64,000 nucleotides of DNA from Actinomadura rifamycini DSM 43936 (GTDB lineage Bacteria; Actinomycetota; Actinomycetes; Streptosporangiales; Streptosporangiaceae). Location: contig NZ_AULB01000016.1 in the NCBI RefSeq assembly GCF_000425065.1, forward strand, positions 124,001 to 188,000, in the 5' to 3' direction. How positions within the stretch are numbered: the stretch's first letter is position 1; each line of letters begins with the position of its first letter. Positions 23,776 through 30,872 of this stretch are shown one piece after another. The position numbers were made by a program, and so were the translations under genes. The notes under the pieces are model-generated. The model searched no databases. It was not told the origin of the DNA and was given only the letters and a program-made list of their open reading frames with translations.

Positions 23776-26025
23776 GTGTGGGAGCGTGCGCGCGAAGCGT
23801 ACGCGCAGGCTGAGGGGAGTGCGGCGCCCTGGTACGGGGTCGCGGCCGCGCTCGCCGTCGCCGTGCCGCTGCTCGCGGGCGCGCTCACCGGGCACGCCGC
23901 GCAGGGCTCGATGGTCGCGCTCGGCGCGTACCTGGTCGCCCTGCGGACCCCCGAAGGCCCGTACGGCGCGCGCGCACGCGATCTGGGGCTCGCCGTCGTC
24001 GTGGTGGCCGTCGGCTCGACCGTCGGCGGGTTCCTCGCCGGGAACACGTGGCTCGCCGTCGCGATCGTCCCGCCGCTGATCGCGCTCGGCGTCGCGGTGC
24101 CGCGCATCGGGCCGACCGCCGGGCTCGCCGTGCTGCTCGCCGCGATCCGGCCGCGGCAGCCGGACGTCGTCCTGGACGTCGGGCTGCTCGAACTGATCGG
24201 CGGCGCGTTCACCACCGCGCTGCTGCTCGCGCCGTGGCCCGCACGGCGGCTCCGTCCGCTGAACACCGCGCTGAGCGACGCCGCCGACGCGGTCGCCGAA
24301 GCCCTCGACGCCGTCGCCGAGCACGTCGACGCGCCCGACCCCGCCCCGCTGGACGCCGTCGAGCTGACGAACCCGGACCTGCTGGCCGTCACCCGGCTCC
24401 CCGACTGGGAGCAGCGGCGCCGGGCCGCGTCCGAGTCGCTCACCGCCGCCCGCACCACGTTCGGCCTGTACCGGTCCGACCGGGGGCGGGAGGACCCCAC
24501 GCGGCCGGAGCGGCTCATCGACGCGCTCGCCCGCGTCCTGCACGAGACCGTCACGCTCCAGGCCGTCGTGGAGGCCGCCCGCAACTACCCGCCGGACCGC
24601 GAGTGGAAGATGGAGGCGCAGACCGCGATCTCCGCGCTCGCCGCCCGGCTGCGGCTGCTCGCGGGCGCGATCGCGACGTCCGGGGAGGCGCCGCTCGGCG
24701 GGGAGGAGTCCGCAGCCGTCCGCCGGATGGGCCGCGCCGCCGAAGGCGTCCGCCGCGCCGGCCTCGCGGGCGAGGAGGACCTCGTCGCGGTCGCGCTCAT
24801 CGGGCAGGTGCGCCGGTCGATCGACCGCATCGCCGGCGAGGTCGCGTCCGCGCGGCGCCTCACCGCGGGCGGGCTGCGGCTCGGGTTCGGGCCGCCCCGC
24901 ATCCCCGAAGCGAACCCGCTGAGCGCGTGGGAGCGGATCCGCAACGCGGTCGCCACCCGGTCGCCGCGGTTCCGCCAGGTGTCCCGCGTCTTCCTGACGG
25001 CCGTCCTGTCGATGGCGCTCGCCGCCGCGCTCGGCCTGTCGCACGGCCACTGGATGACGCTGACCGCGATGCTCAGCCTCCGCGCCACCTACGGCGAGAC
25101 GGTCGAGCGGCTCGTCCAGCGGGTCGGCGGGACGGCCGCGGGGTCGATCGTCGCGGCGGTGCTGCTGACCCTCGCGCCCGGCCAGCTCACGATCGCGCTG
25201 ATCGTCATGGTGTTCGCGTTCGCCGGGTTCGCGATGCGCTCCGTCAACTTCGCGTACTGGGCGCTGTTCGGCACCCCGCTCGCGATGATGCTGCTCTACT
25301 TCTCCGTCCCGTCCGACTGGCGCACCGCGGGGGAGCGCGTCGCCCTCACCGTCGCCGGGACCCTGCTCGCCTACCTCGCCGTCCGGCTGCTGTGGCCCGC
25401 CGGGCACCTCGAACGGCTCCCCGTGCAGCTCGGGCGGCTCACCGACACGCACGCCGCGCTCGTCCGGTCCACGGCGGACGTCCTGGCGGGCGAGCACGTG
25501 CGGCTGCCGCACGACGTGATCGTCACCGCGGAGCGGGCCGCGGAGGCCGTCGCGGAGACCCGCGACCGGCTGGAGCAGGAGCGGGTACCGGACGCCGAGC
25601 TGATCGCGCGGCTCCGCACCGCCGTGCGCGCCGCGCACCGCGTCCGCGACCACCTCATCGCGGTGTCGCGGATGTCGCGCGTGGAGGCCGTCGACACCGG
25701 CCCGATCCCCGAGATCCTCGACCGGATCGCCGACGAGCTCGAAGAGGCCGGGGCGGTGCTCGAGGACCCGCCGGACCAGCGGGACGAAGGGGACGCCGCG
25801 TCCGTCGAGGAGCTCCGCGAGCAGCTCGCCGACCTCGACGACCACCTCTCGACGATCACCCGGCGGCGGCGCGCGGAGATCAAGTCGGGCGTCGGGCGGG
25901 ACGAGTTCACGCCGCTGCGGCACGCGCTGCTGCAGGTGTCGGGCACCCGCTACGCGATCCGGTCGCTGCGCCGCGACGCCGGGCGGGTCATCGAGGCGTC
26001 GTTCGCCGCGACCGGCCGCCGCTGA
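23776..26025 (+). CDS. FUSC-family membrane protein
   Basis: A 749-residue inner-membrane protein of the FUSC (fusaric acid resistance / aromatic acid exporter) type. Two hydrophobic blocks (about residues 20-160 and 400-545, with ALGLSHGHWMTLTAMLSLRATYGETVERLVQRVGGTAAGS typical of the second) are each followed by a long charged helical region. The first holds EQRRRAASESLTAARTTFGLYR, the last LEEAGAVLEDPPDQ and a probable coiled coil. The transported compound is unknown. The GTG start at 23776 follows GGAGGG by six bases. It stands alone, convergent with the SixA-type gene. Confidence 0.88.
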   Translation: MWERAREAYAQAEGSAAPWYGVAAALAVAVPLLAGALTGHAAQGSMVALGAYLVALRTPEGPYGARARDLGLAVVVVAVGSTVGGFLAGNTWLAVAIVPPLIALGVAVPRIGPTAGLAVLLAAIRPRQPDVVLDVGLLELIGGAFTTALLLAPWPARRLRPLNTALSDAADAVAEALDAVAEHVDAPDPAPLDAVELTNPDLLAVTRLPDWEQRRRAASESLTAARTTFGLYRSDRGREDPTRPERLIDALARVLHETVTLQAVVEAARNYPPDREWKMEAQTAISALAARLRLLAGAIATSGEAPLGGEESAAVRRMGRAAEGVRRAGLAGEEDLVAVALIGQVRRSIDRIAGEVASARRLTAGGLRLGFGPPRIPEANPLSAWERIRNAVATRSPRFRQVSRVFLTAVLSMALAAALGLSHGHWMTLTAMLSLRATYGETVERLVQRVGGTAAGSIVAAVLLTLAPGQLTIALIVMVFAFAGFAMRSVNFAYWALFGTPLAMMLLYFSVPSDWRTAGERVALTVAGTLLAYLAVRLLWPAGHLERLPVQLGRLTDTHAALVRSTADVLAGEHVRLPHDVIVTAERAAEAVAETRDRLEQERVPDAELIARLRTAVRAAHRVRDHLIAVSRMSRVEAVDTGPIPEILDRIADELEEAGAVLEDPPDQRDEGDAASVEELREQLADLDDHLSTITRRRRAEIKSGVGRDEFTPLRHALLQVSGTRYAIRSLRRDAGRVIEASFAATGRR

Positions 26026-26041
26026 CGCCCGTCCGTCCCGC

Positions 26042-26512
26042 TCAGTCCTTCGGCGTGCGCACGGTGCCGAGCGTGCCCGCGCCCGCCCGGACGTCCGTCC
26101 AGCTCCCCGGCAGGTCGATGACCGCGAGCGCGCACGTCGGGAACGCGTCCGGCGACTCCCCGGCGAGGTCGTGGACGAACAGGTGGACGGACGGGTTGTG
26201 CCCCACCAGCAGGACCGTCGCGGCGTCCTCGGGGGCTTCCCGCACGAGGTCGAGCAGCGTCCCGGGGTCGTTGCCGTAGATGCGCGCCTCGAACGACGTC
26301 TCGGCATCGTCGAACGCCAGGAGCTCCAGGGTCTCGCGTGTGCGCGCGGCCGTGGAGCAGAGGACGTACCCGGGGACGAGTCCGCGCGCGCGCAGCCAAT
26401 CGCCGGTGGCCGCGGCGTCGCGGCGTCCCCGGTCGGCGAGCGTGCGGTCGATGTCGGCCTTGTCCAGCCCGGACTCGGCCTTGGCGTGCCGGAGCACGAT
26501 CAGGGTCGGCAT
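26042..26512 (-). CDS. SixA-type phosphohistidine phosphatase
   Basis: A 156-residue histidine phosphatase (phosphoglycerate mutase superfamily). The catalytic RHAK motif is in LIVLRHAKAESG (H9), followed by LADRGRRDAAATGDWL, VLCSTAARTRETLELL and the second histidine in VLLVGHNPSVH. The short, N-terminally minimal form is characteristic of SixA. The expected role is dephosphorylation of phospho-His proteins, but the substrate is unknown. The ATG at 26512 lies six bases after TAGGGT, so the mRNA is probably leaderless. Confidence 0.9.
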   Translation of the reverse strand: MPTLIVLRHAKAESGLDKADIDRTLADRGRRDAAATGDWLRARGLVPGYVLCSTAARTRETLELLAFDDAETSFEARIYGNDPGTLLDLVREAPEDAATVLLVGHNPSVHLFVHDLAGESPDAFPTCALAVIDLPGSWTDVRAGAGTLGTVRTPKD

Positions 26513-26518
26513 GCCCGC

Positions 26519-26524
26519 ACCCTA
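26519..26524 (-). promoter_or_regulatory. -10 box TAGGGT, leaderless start
   Basis: TAGGGT, six bases, then the ATG of the SixA-type gene; there is no ribosome site. Confidence 0.5.
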
Positions 26525-26543
26525 CGGCAGGCCCCCGCGCCAG

Positions 26544-26627
26544 GGAGGCGCGTCACGGGCCGCGCGTCGGGGGCCGCGCCTCAGGGGGCGCGTGTCAGGG
26601 GCGCGCCTCAGGCGGCGCGCGTCAGGG
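26544..26627. repeat. degenerate 13-14 bp GGGGCGCGCxTCA tandem array
   Basis: About six imperfect units (GGGCCGCGCGTCG, GGGGCCGCGCCTCA, GGGGGCGCGTGTCA, GGGGCGCGCCTCA, GGCGGCGCGCGTCA) fill the gap and run over the stop codon of the 30-residue membrane protein. Repeat slippage probably placed the last unit inside that gene. Confidence 0.6.
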
Positions 26628-26714
26628 AGCAACGAGGGCGGCGAGCGCCCACAGCACCGCCATGATGCCGAGCATCCCGGCGAGCACAAGGGCGAACCCC
26701 TTGGGCCCTGACAT
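26622..26714 (-). CDS. 30-residue single-span membrane protein
   Basis: Reads MSGPKGFALVLAG, then MLGIMAVLWALAALVAP: a short polar N-terminus and one hydrophobic helix of about 22 residues. The ATG at 26714 follows GGGAAG by six bases. It sits between the pyrophosphatase and SixA-type genes on the same strand. I do not recognise a family. Very small membrane proteins often modulate a neighbouring transporter, here possibly the proton-pumping pyrophosphatase, but that is speculation. Confidence 0.5.
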   Translation of the reverse strand: MSGPKGFALVLAGMLGIMAVLWALAALVAP

Positions 26715-26830
26715 CGTCGACTTCCCGCCGGCCACCACGCCTCCCGGTCTCCTCACATGCGCCCGGACCGCCGGGCCGCATCCACGTCCAGCGTACGACC
26801 GGTCGCCCGTGCTCCCGACACCACCCGCAC

Positions 26831-26864
26831 GGGAGGGGGCCGGCCCGGCGGCCGGCCCCCTCCC
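26831..26864 (-). terminator. terminator of the pyrophosphatase gene
   Basis: A perfect 15-bp stem, GGGAGGGGGCCGGCC / GGCCGGCCCCCTCCC, with a CGGC loop lies 10 bp after the hppA stop codon at 26874. Confidence 0.8.
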
Positions 26865-26873
26865 GCCGCGCGG

Positions 26874-29300
26874 TCACGCCTTGTTGACCTGTGACTCCTC
26901 GCCCTCCGCGCGCGGAGCGGCCTCGACCGGCGGCTCCGCGGGCGCCGGCTCCTCGAGGGCCTCGGCGCCGCCGCCGCCGACGGACGGCCCGGGGCCCGCG
27001 GCGGCCGGTTCGGCGATCGGGTCGACCCGCCGCTTGGAGACCACGATCGCGGCGACCACGACGAGGACCGCCCCGACCGTCACGCCGACGCGCAGCGGGA
27101 CGTTGCCCGCGTACGTCACGACCGCGTCCGCGATCAGCAGGGCCACCAGGTTCATCACCTTGATCAGCGGGTTGATGGCGGGGCCCGCGGTGTCCTTGAA
27201 CGGGTCGCCGACGGTGTCGCCGATCACCGTCGCCTCGTGCGCCTCGCCGCCCTTGCCGCCGAGCTCGCCCTCCTCGACCAGCTTCTTCGCGTTGTCCCAG
27301 GCGCCGCCCGAGTTCGCGAGGAACACCGCCATCAGCACCCCGGCCGCGATCGCGCCGCCCAGGAACGCGCCCAGCGGCGCGTACCCGAGCGCGAACCCGA
27401 CCGCGATCGGCGTCATGATCGCCAGCAGGCCCGGGGTGGCCAGCTCCCGCTGCGCGTCCCGCGTGCAGATGTCCACGACGCGGTCGTAGTCGGGCTTCTC
27501 GCTGAAGTCCATGATGCCGGGCTTGGTGCGGAACTGGTCGCGCACCTCGACGACCACCCGCCCCGCCGCCCGTCCGACCGCCATGATCGCGAGGCCGGAG
27601 AACAGGAACACCACCGCGGCGCCGATGATCAGCCCGATCAGGACGTTCGGGCTGTCGATCGACAGGCTGAACGCCTGGAAGTCGCCGAGCGCGTCCCGGG
27701 CGTCCCGCGACGCGTCGTCCAGCGCCGACACCACCGTCTCCCGGTACGACCCGAACAGCGCCGTCGCCGCCAGCACCGCCGTCGCGATCGCGATGCCCTT
27801 CGTGATCGCCTTCGTGGTGTTGCCGACCGCGTCGAGCCGCTCCAGCACGCCCGCCGCCTCGCCCTGGACGTCCCCGGACATCTCCGCGATGCCCTGCGCG
27901 TTGTCCGACACCGGGCCGAACGTGTCCATCGAGACGATCACGCCGACCGTCGTCAGCAGGCCCGTCCCCGCCATCGCGACCGCGAACAGCGCGACCGTCG
28001 TGTTGCCGAAGCCGAGCAGGAACGCCCCGTAGACCGCGCCGCCGATCACCAGCGCCGTGTAGACCGCCGACTCCAGCCCCAGCGAGATCCCCGACAGGAT
28101 CACCGTCGCCGGGCCCGTCCGGGCGCTGCCCGTGACCTCCTTGACGGGCTTGCGGTGCGTCTCCGTGAAGTACCCGGTCAGCAGCTGGATCGCGCTGGCC
28201 AGCACGATCCCGATGAGGACGGCGCCGAGCGCGATCCAGCGCGGGTCGGCGTCCATCGCCGCGATCTCGGTGTTCGTGACGCCGTCCAGCTCGGCGAACG
28301 ACCCCGGCAGGTACGTGAACGCGGCGATCGCGACCAGCACCGCCGAGATCAGCGCGGAGATGAAGAAGCCCCGGTTGATCGCCGTCATCCCGGACCGGTC
28401 GCCCGCCCGCGGCGCCACCGCGAAAATGCCGATCACCGCCGTGACCACCCCGATCATCGGGACGAGCAGCGGGAACACCAGCCCCTGCGTGCCGAACGCC
28501 GTCGTGCCGAGGATCAGCGCCGCCACCAGCATCACCGCGTACGACTCGAACAGGTCGGCCGCCATGCCCGCGCAGTCCCCGACGTTGTCGCCGACGTTGT
28601 CCGCGATCGTCGCCGCGTTGCGCGGATCGTCCTCCGGGATGCCCTGCTCGACCTTCCCCACCAGGTCGGCGCCGACGTCGGCGGCCTTGGTGAAGATCCC
28701 GCCGCCGACCCGCATGAACATCGCCAGCAGCGCCGCGCCGAACCCGAACCCCTCCAGCACCCGCGGCGCGTCGCCCTGGTAGGCGAGGACGACGACGGCC
28801 GCGCCGAACAGCCCGAGCCCGACGGTGAACATCCCGGCGACGCCGCCCGTCCGGAAGGCGATCCGCATCGCCGTCCGCTCGCCGCCCTCCTCCCGCGCGG
28901 CCGCCGCCACCCGCACGTTGCCGCGCACCGCGAGCCACATGCCGGTGAACCCGGTGACGGCCGAGAACAGCGCCCCGATGACGAAGAACACCGACCGGCC
29001 GATGCGCTCGCCCGCCCCGTCCGCGGGCAGGAGCAGCAGCACCAGCGGGATCAGCACCACGAACACCGCGACCGTGCGGAACTGGCGTTTCAGGTAGGCG
29101 CCCGCGCCCACCTGCACCGCCTTCGCGATGTCCTGCATCTTCTCGGTGCCCTGGCCCGCGGCCAGCACATCGCGTACCAGTCCCGCGGCGACGGCCAGTG
29201 CCAGCAGCGCGATCACCGCGACGACGACGACCAGGGACAGGTCGCCGCCGCCGAGATCCACTTCAGCGCCGGCCGGGCTTGACACGGAAAGCCCAGACAT
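26874..29300 (-). CDS. hppA: membrane proton-pumping pyrophosphatase
   Basis: An 808-residue membrane-bound inorganic pyrophosphatase with about 16 spans that couples pyrophosphate hydrolysis to proton export. The substrate motif DVGADLVGKVEQGIPEDDPRN, the adjoining ATIADNVGDNVGDCAGMAADLFESY, and the late EAHEATVIGDTVGDPFKDTAGP with NPLIKVMNLV are intact. The K in GNTTKAITKG marks the potassium-independent class; K-dependent enzymes have Ala there. A ~60-residue Pro/Ala/Glu tail follows the last span. The ATG at 29300 follows GAGGAGG. It lies 530 bp downstream of the bldG operon, an order also known in Streptomyces. Confidence 0.96.
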   Translation of the reverse strand: MSGLSVSSPAGAEVDLGGGDLSLVVVVAVIALLALAVAAGLVRDVLAAGQGTEKMQDIAKAVQVGAGAYLKRQFRTVAVFVVLIPLVLLLLPADGAGERIGRSVFFVIGALFSAVTGFTGMWLAVRGNVRVAAAAREEGGERTAMRIAFRTGGVAGMFTVGLGLFGAAVVVLAYQGDAPRVLEGFGFGAALLAMFMRVGGGIFTKAADVGADLVGKVEQGIPEDDPRNAATIADNVGDNVGDCAGMAADLFESYAVMLVAALILGTTAFGTQGLVFPLLVPMIGVVTAVIGIFAVAPRAGDRSGMTAINRGFFISALISAVLVAIAAFTYLPGSFAELDGVTNTEIAAMDADPRWIALGAVLIGIVLASAIQLLTGYFTETHRKPVKEVTGSARTGPATVILSGISLGLESAVYTALVIGGAVYGAFLLGFGNTTVALFAVAMAGTGLLTTVGVIVSMDTFGPVSDNAQGIAEMSGDVQGEAAGVLERLDAVGNTTKAITKGIAIATAVLAATALFGSYRETVVSALDDASRDARDALGDFQAFSLSIDSPNVLIGLIIGAAVVFLFSGLAIMAVGRAAGRVVVEVRDQFRTKPGIMDFSEKPDYDRVVDICTRDAQRELATPGLLAIMTPIAVGFALGYAPLGAFLGGAIAAGVLMAVFLANSGGAWDNAKKLVEEGELGGKGGEAHEATVIGDTVGDPFKDTAGPAINPLIKVMNLVALLIADAVVTYAGNVPLRVGVTVGAVLVVVAAIVVSKRRVDPIAEPAAAGPGPSVGGGGAEALEEPAPAEPPVEAAPRAEGEESQVNKA

Positions 29301-29830
29301 CCGTCCTCCTCGACAGGGGCGTTGCGATCTCGACCGTCAAAGTCGATCTTTACCGCTTACCCCGCAAGTCGTGATTTCGAACGCCTCTCGCGGCAACGCG
29401 CGTGCCGCGAGTCTACGCACGCGACTTCTGATCAAGAAGGGCACAAGAGGCTTAACGAAAGCGTCATCATCGTGCAATGGAATTTACGCTCGAATTTGAC
29501 CTTCACCGGAAATCCCGTCACATCTCCGCAGGTCAACCCGGGCAAGGATCCTCTTACTCCAAAGCAACCTTGACACCGGACATCCGGCACACCCCGCACA
29601 CGAACCACTCGCGCCACCCGGTTCAGGGCGAACTACAACCCCGTTTAACAGCAGCCCGCAATGGCCGGCGATTCGCGATCTTCCGGTAAGACGATCTCAT
29701 ATCAAGATCCCCGAGCGGTACCCCGCCCCCGCATTACCGAGACCGCCGCGGCCCCGCCCGTCCGCCGGGCGCTCGGGCCGCGCATGGCGAAGGCCCCGCC
29801 GGGGCGGGGCCTTCGGGATGCCGGGGGCGC
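29301..29830. other. 530-bp gap without a gene, hppA upstream region
   Basis: No frame here has a ribosome site or gene-like codon use. GC content drops sharply between about 29330 and 29700. A perfect 9-bp dyad, CTCGCGGCA / TGCCGCGAG (29387-29411), with a 7-nt loop lies about 90-110 nt upstream of hppA and could be part of a long leader. The right end holds the terminator of the bldG operon. Confidence 0.6.
29789..29814 (-). terminator. terminator of the bldG operon
   Basis: A 10-bp stem, GAAGGCCCCG / CGGGGCCTTC, with a 6-nt loop lies 17 bp after the anti-sigma gene's stop. Confidence 0.7.
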
Positions 29831-30268
29831 TCAGACGATCGCTTCGGCCTCCGCCGGCCAGCTCATCCGGATCTGGACGCCCTTCGGCGTCGCGGAGATG
29901 TCGACGTCTTCGGCGAGCCCGGCGATGACGGCCAGTCCCAGCTCCGCCGCACCCTCCCCGAAGCCGTACTCGAGGTCGTCCGCGTCCGGCGCCGACGGCA
30001 GCCCGCCCGGATCGTCCCCGGGCACCGTGTCGCTCACCGTGACCTCGAAGCGCCGGTCCCCGCCGGTCAGTTCCAGCCGGATCGGCTCGTCCGGGCAGTG
30101 CCGGACGTGCGCCTCCACGGCCCGCGAGAACGCCTCGCCGACCGCGAGCCTCACCTCGTCCAGGATGTCCTCGCCGACCCCGTTGAGGCGCGCCACGGAG
30201 GTCACGATCAACCGGACGGTCCGGACGTGGACGGGCCGCGCGTTGATGGACAGTTCAACGGTCTCCAC
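29831..30268 (-). CDS. RsbW-type anti-sigma factor / kinase, ApgA-like
   Basis: A 145-residue GHKL-fold ATP-binding protein of the RsbW/SpoIIAB group. It shows the N-box stretch ILDEVRLAVGEAFSRAVEAHV, then FEVTVSDTVPGDD and GAAELGLAVIAGLAEDVDI. The N-box Asn is replaced (EAFSRAVEAH where EAxxNAVxH is usual), as in the Streptomyces BldG partner, so kinase activity may be weak or altered. The GTG at 30268 lies 11 bp after the bldG stop. It is expected to bind BldG and one or more sigma factors. Its position matches S. coelicolor SCO3548. Confidence 0.85.
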   Translation of the reverse strand: METVELSINARPVHVRTVRLIVTSVARLNGVGEDILDEVRLAVGEAFSRAVEAHVRHCPDEPIRLELTGGDRRFEVTVSDTVPGDDPGGLPSAPDADDLEYGFGEGAAELGLAVIAGLAEDVDISATPKGVQIRMSWPAEAEAIV

Positions 30269-30279
30269 AGCCGCTTCGC

Positions 30280-30633
30280 CTACTTGGCGCCCTTGCGCTT
30301 TTCCTCGGCGTCGGCGATCGAGTCGTGGATGCCGAAGACCTTGGTCAGCCCCGTGATCCGGAAGATCTTGAGGATGCGCTCCTGGGTGCACACCAGTTCC
30401 AGGGAGCCGTCGTGCGCGCGCACCCGCTTCAGCCCGCCGACCAGGACGCCGAGGCCCGTCGAGTCGAGGAACTCGACCTTCTCCATGTCCACGAGCAGGT
30501 GGAACTTCCCCTTGTTGACCAGATCGATGAGCTTCTCGCGAAGCTTCGGCGCCGTGTAGACGTCGATCTCGCCCTCCACGTTGATGACGGTGAGGCCATC
30601 GTCGGTGGTGTAGTCGTTCACCTTCAGGTCCAC
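30280..30633 (-). CDS. bldG: anti-anti-sigma factor BldG (STAS domain)
   Basis: A 117-residue single STAS domain, nearly colinear with Streptomyces BldG: VEGEIDVYTAPKLREKL, FHLLVDMEKVEFLDSTGLG, then VLVGGLKRVRAHDGSLELV and ERILKIFRITGLTKVFGIH. S58 in FLDSTGLG is the expected phosphorylation site. BldG is needed for aerial growth and antibiotic production in Streptomyces and acts by binding anti-sigma factors when unphosphorylated. The GTG at 30633 follows GGAGG by four bases and is preferred over an ATG at 30657. It is divergent from the helicase gene. Confidence 0.93.
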   Translation of the reverse strand: MDLKVNDYTTDDGLTVINVEGEIDVYTAPKLREKLIDLVNKGKFHLLVDMEKVEFLDSTGLGVLVGGLKRVRAHDGSLELVCTQERILKIFRITGLTKVFGIHDSIADAEEKRKGAK

Positions 30634-30872
30634 AGATCCTCCAGCACCGTGCAGCACAATCCGGTCCCGACATCCCCGGCCGGGGGCCGGTCATGCGGGA
30701 CATCGCCGTGATTCAACCACGCTCCGGCACGGCGTACGCACGTTATCGCCCACTCGGGCGAAAGTCAGCGCCTCCCGTCTGACCTGCTGATCCGCTGCGA
30801 GGGCAGGGGGGATCGGCCACCGGCGCCGGGGCGTTCCCGTTGTTTTGCCCAGGCTGGCAAACTGAAAACCTG

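Noticed and set aside
27237..29282. 681-codon plus-strand frame opposite hppA
   Set aside because: His/Arg/Asp-rich antisense shadow; no ribosome site or known motif.
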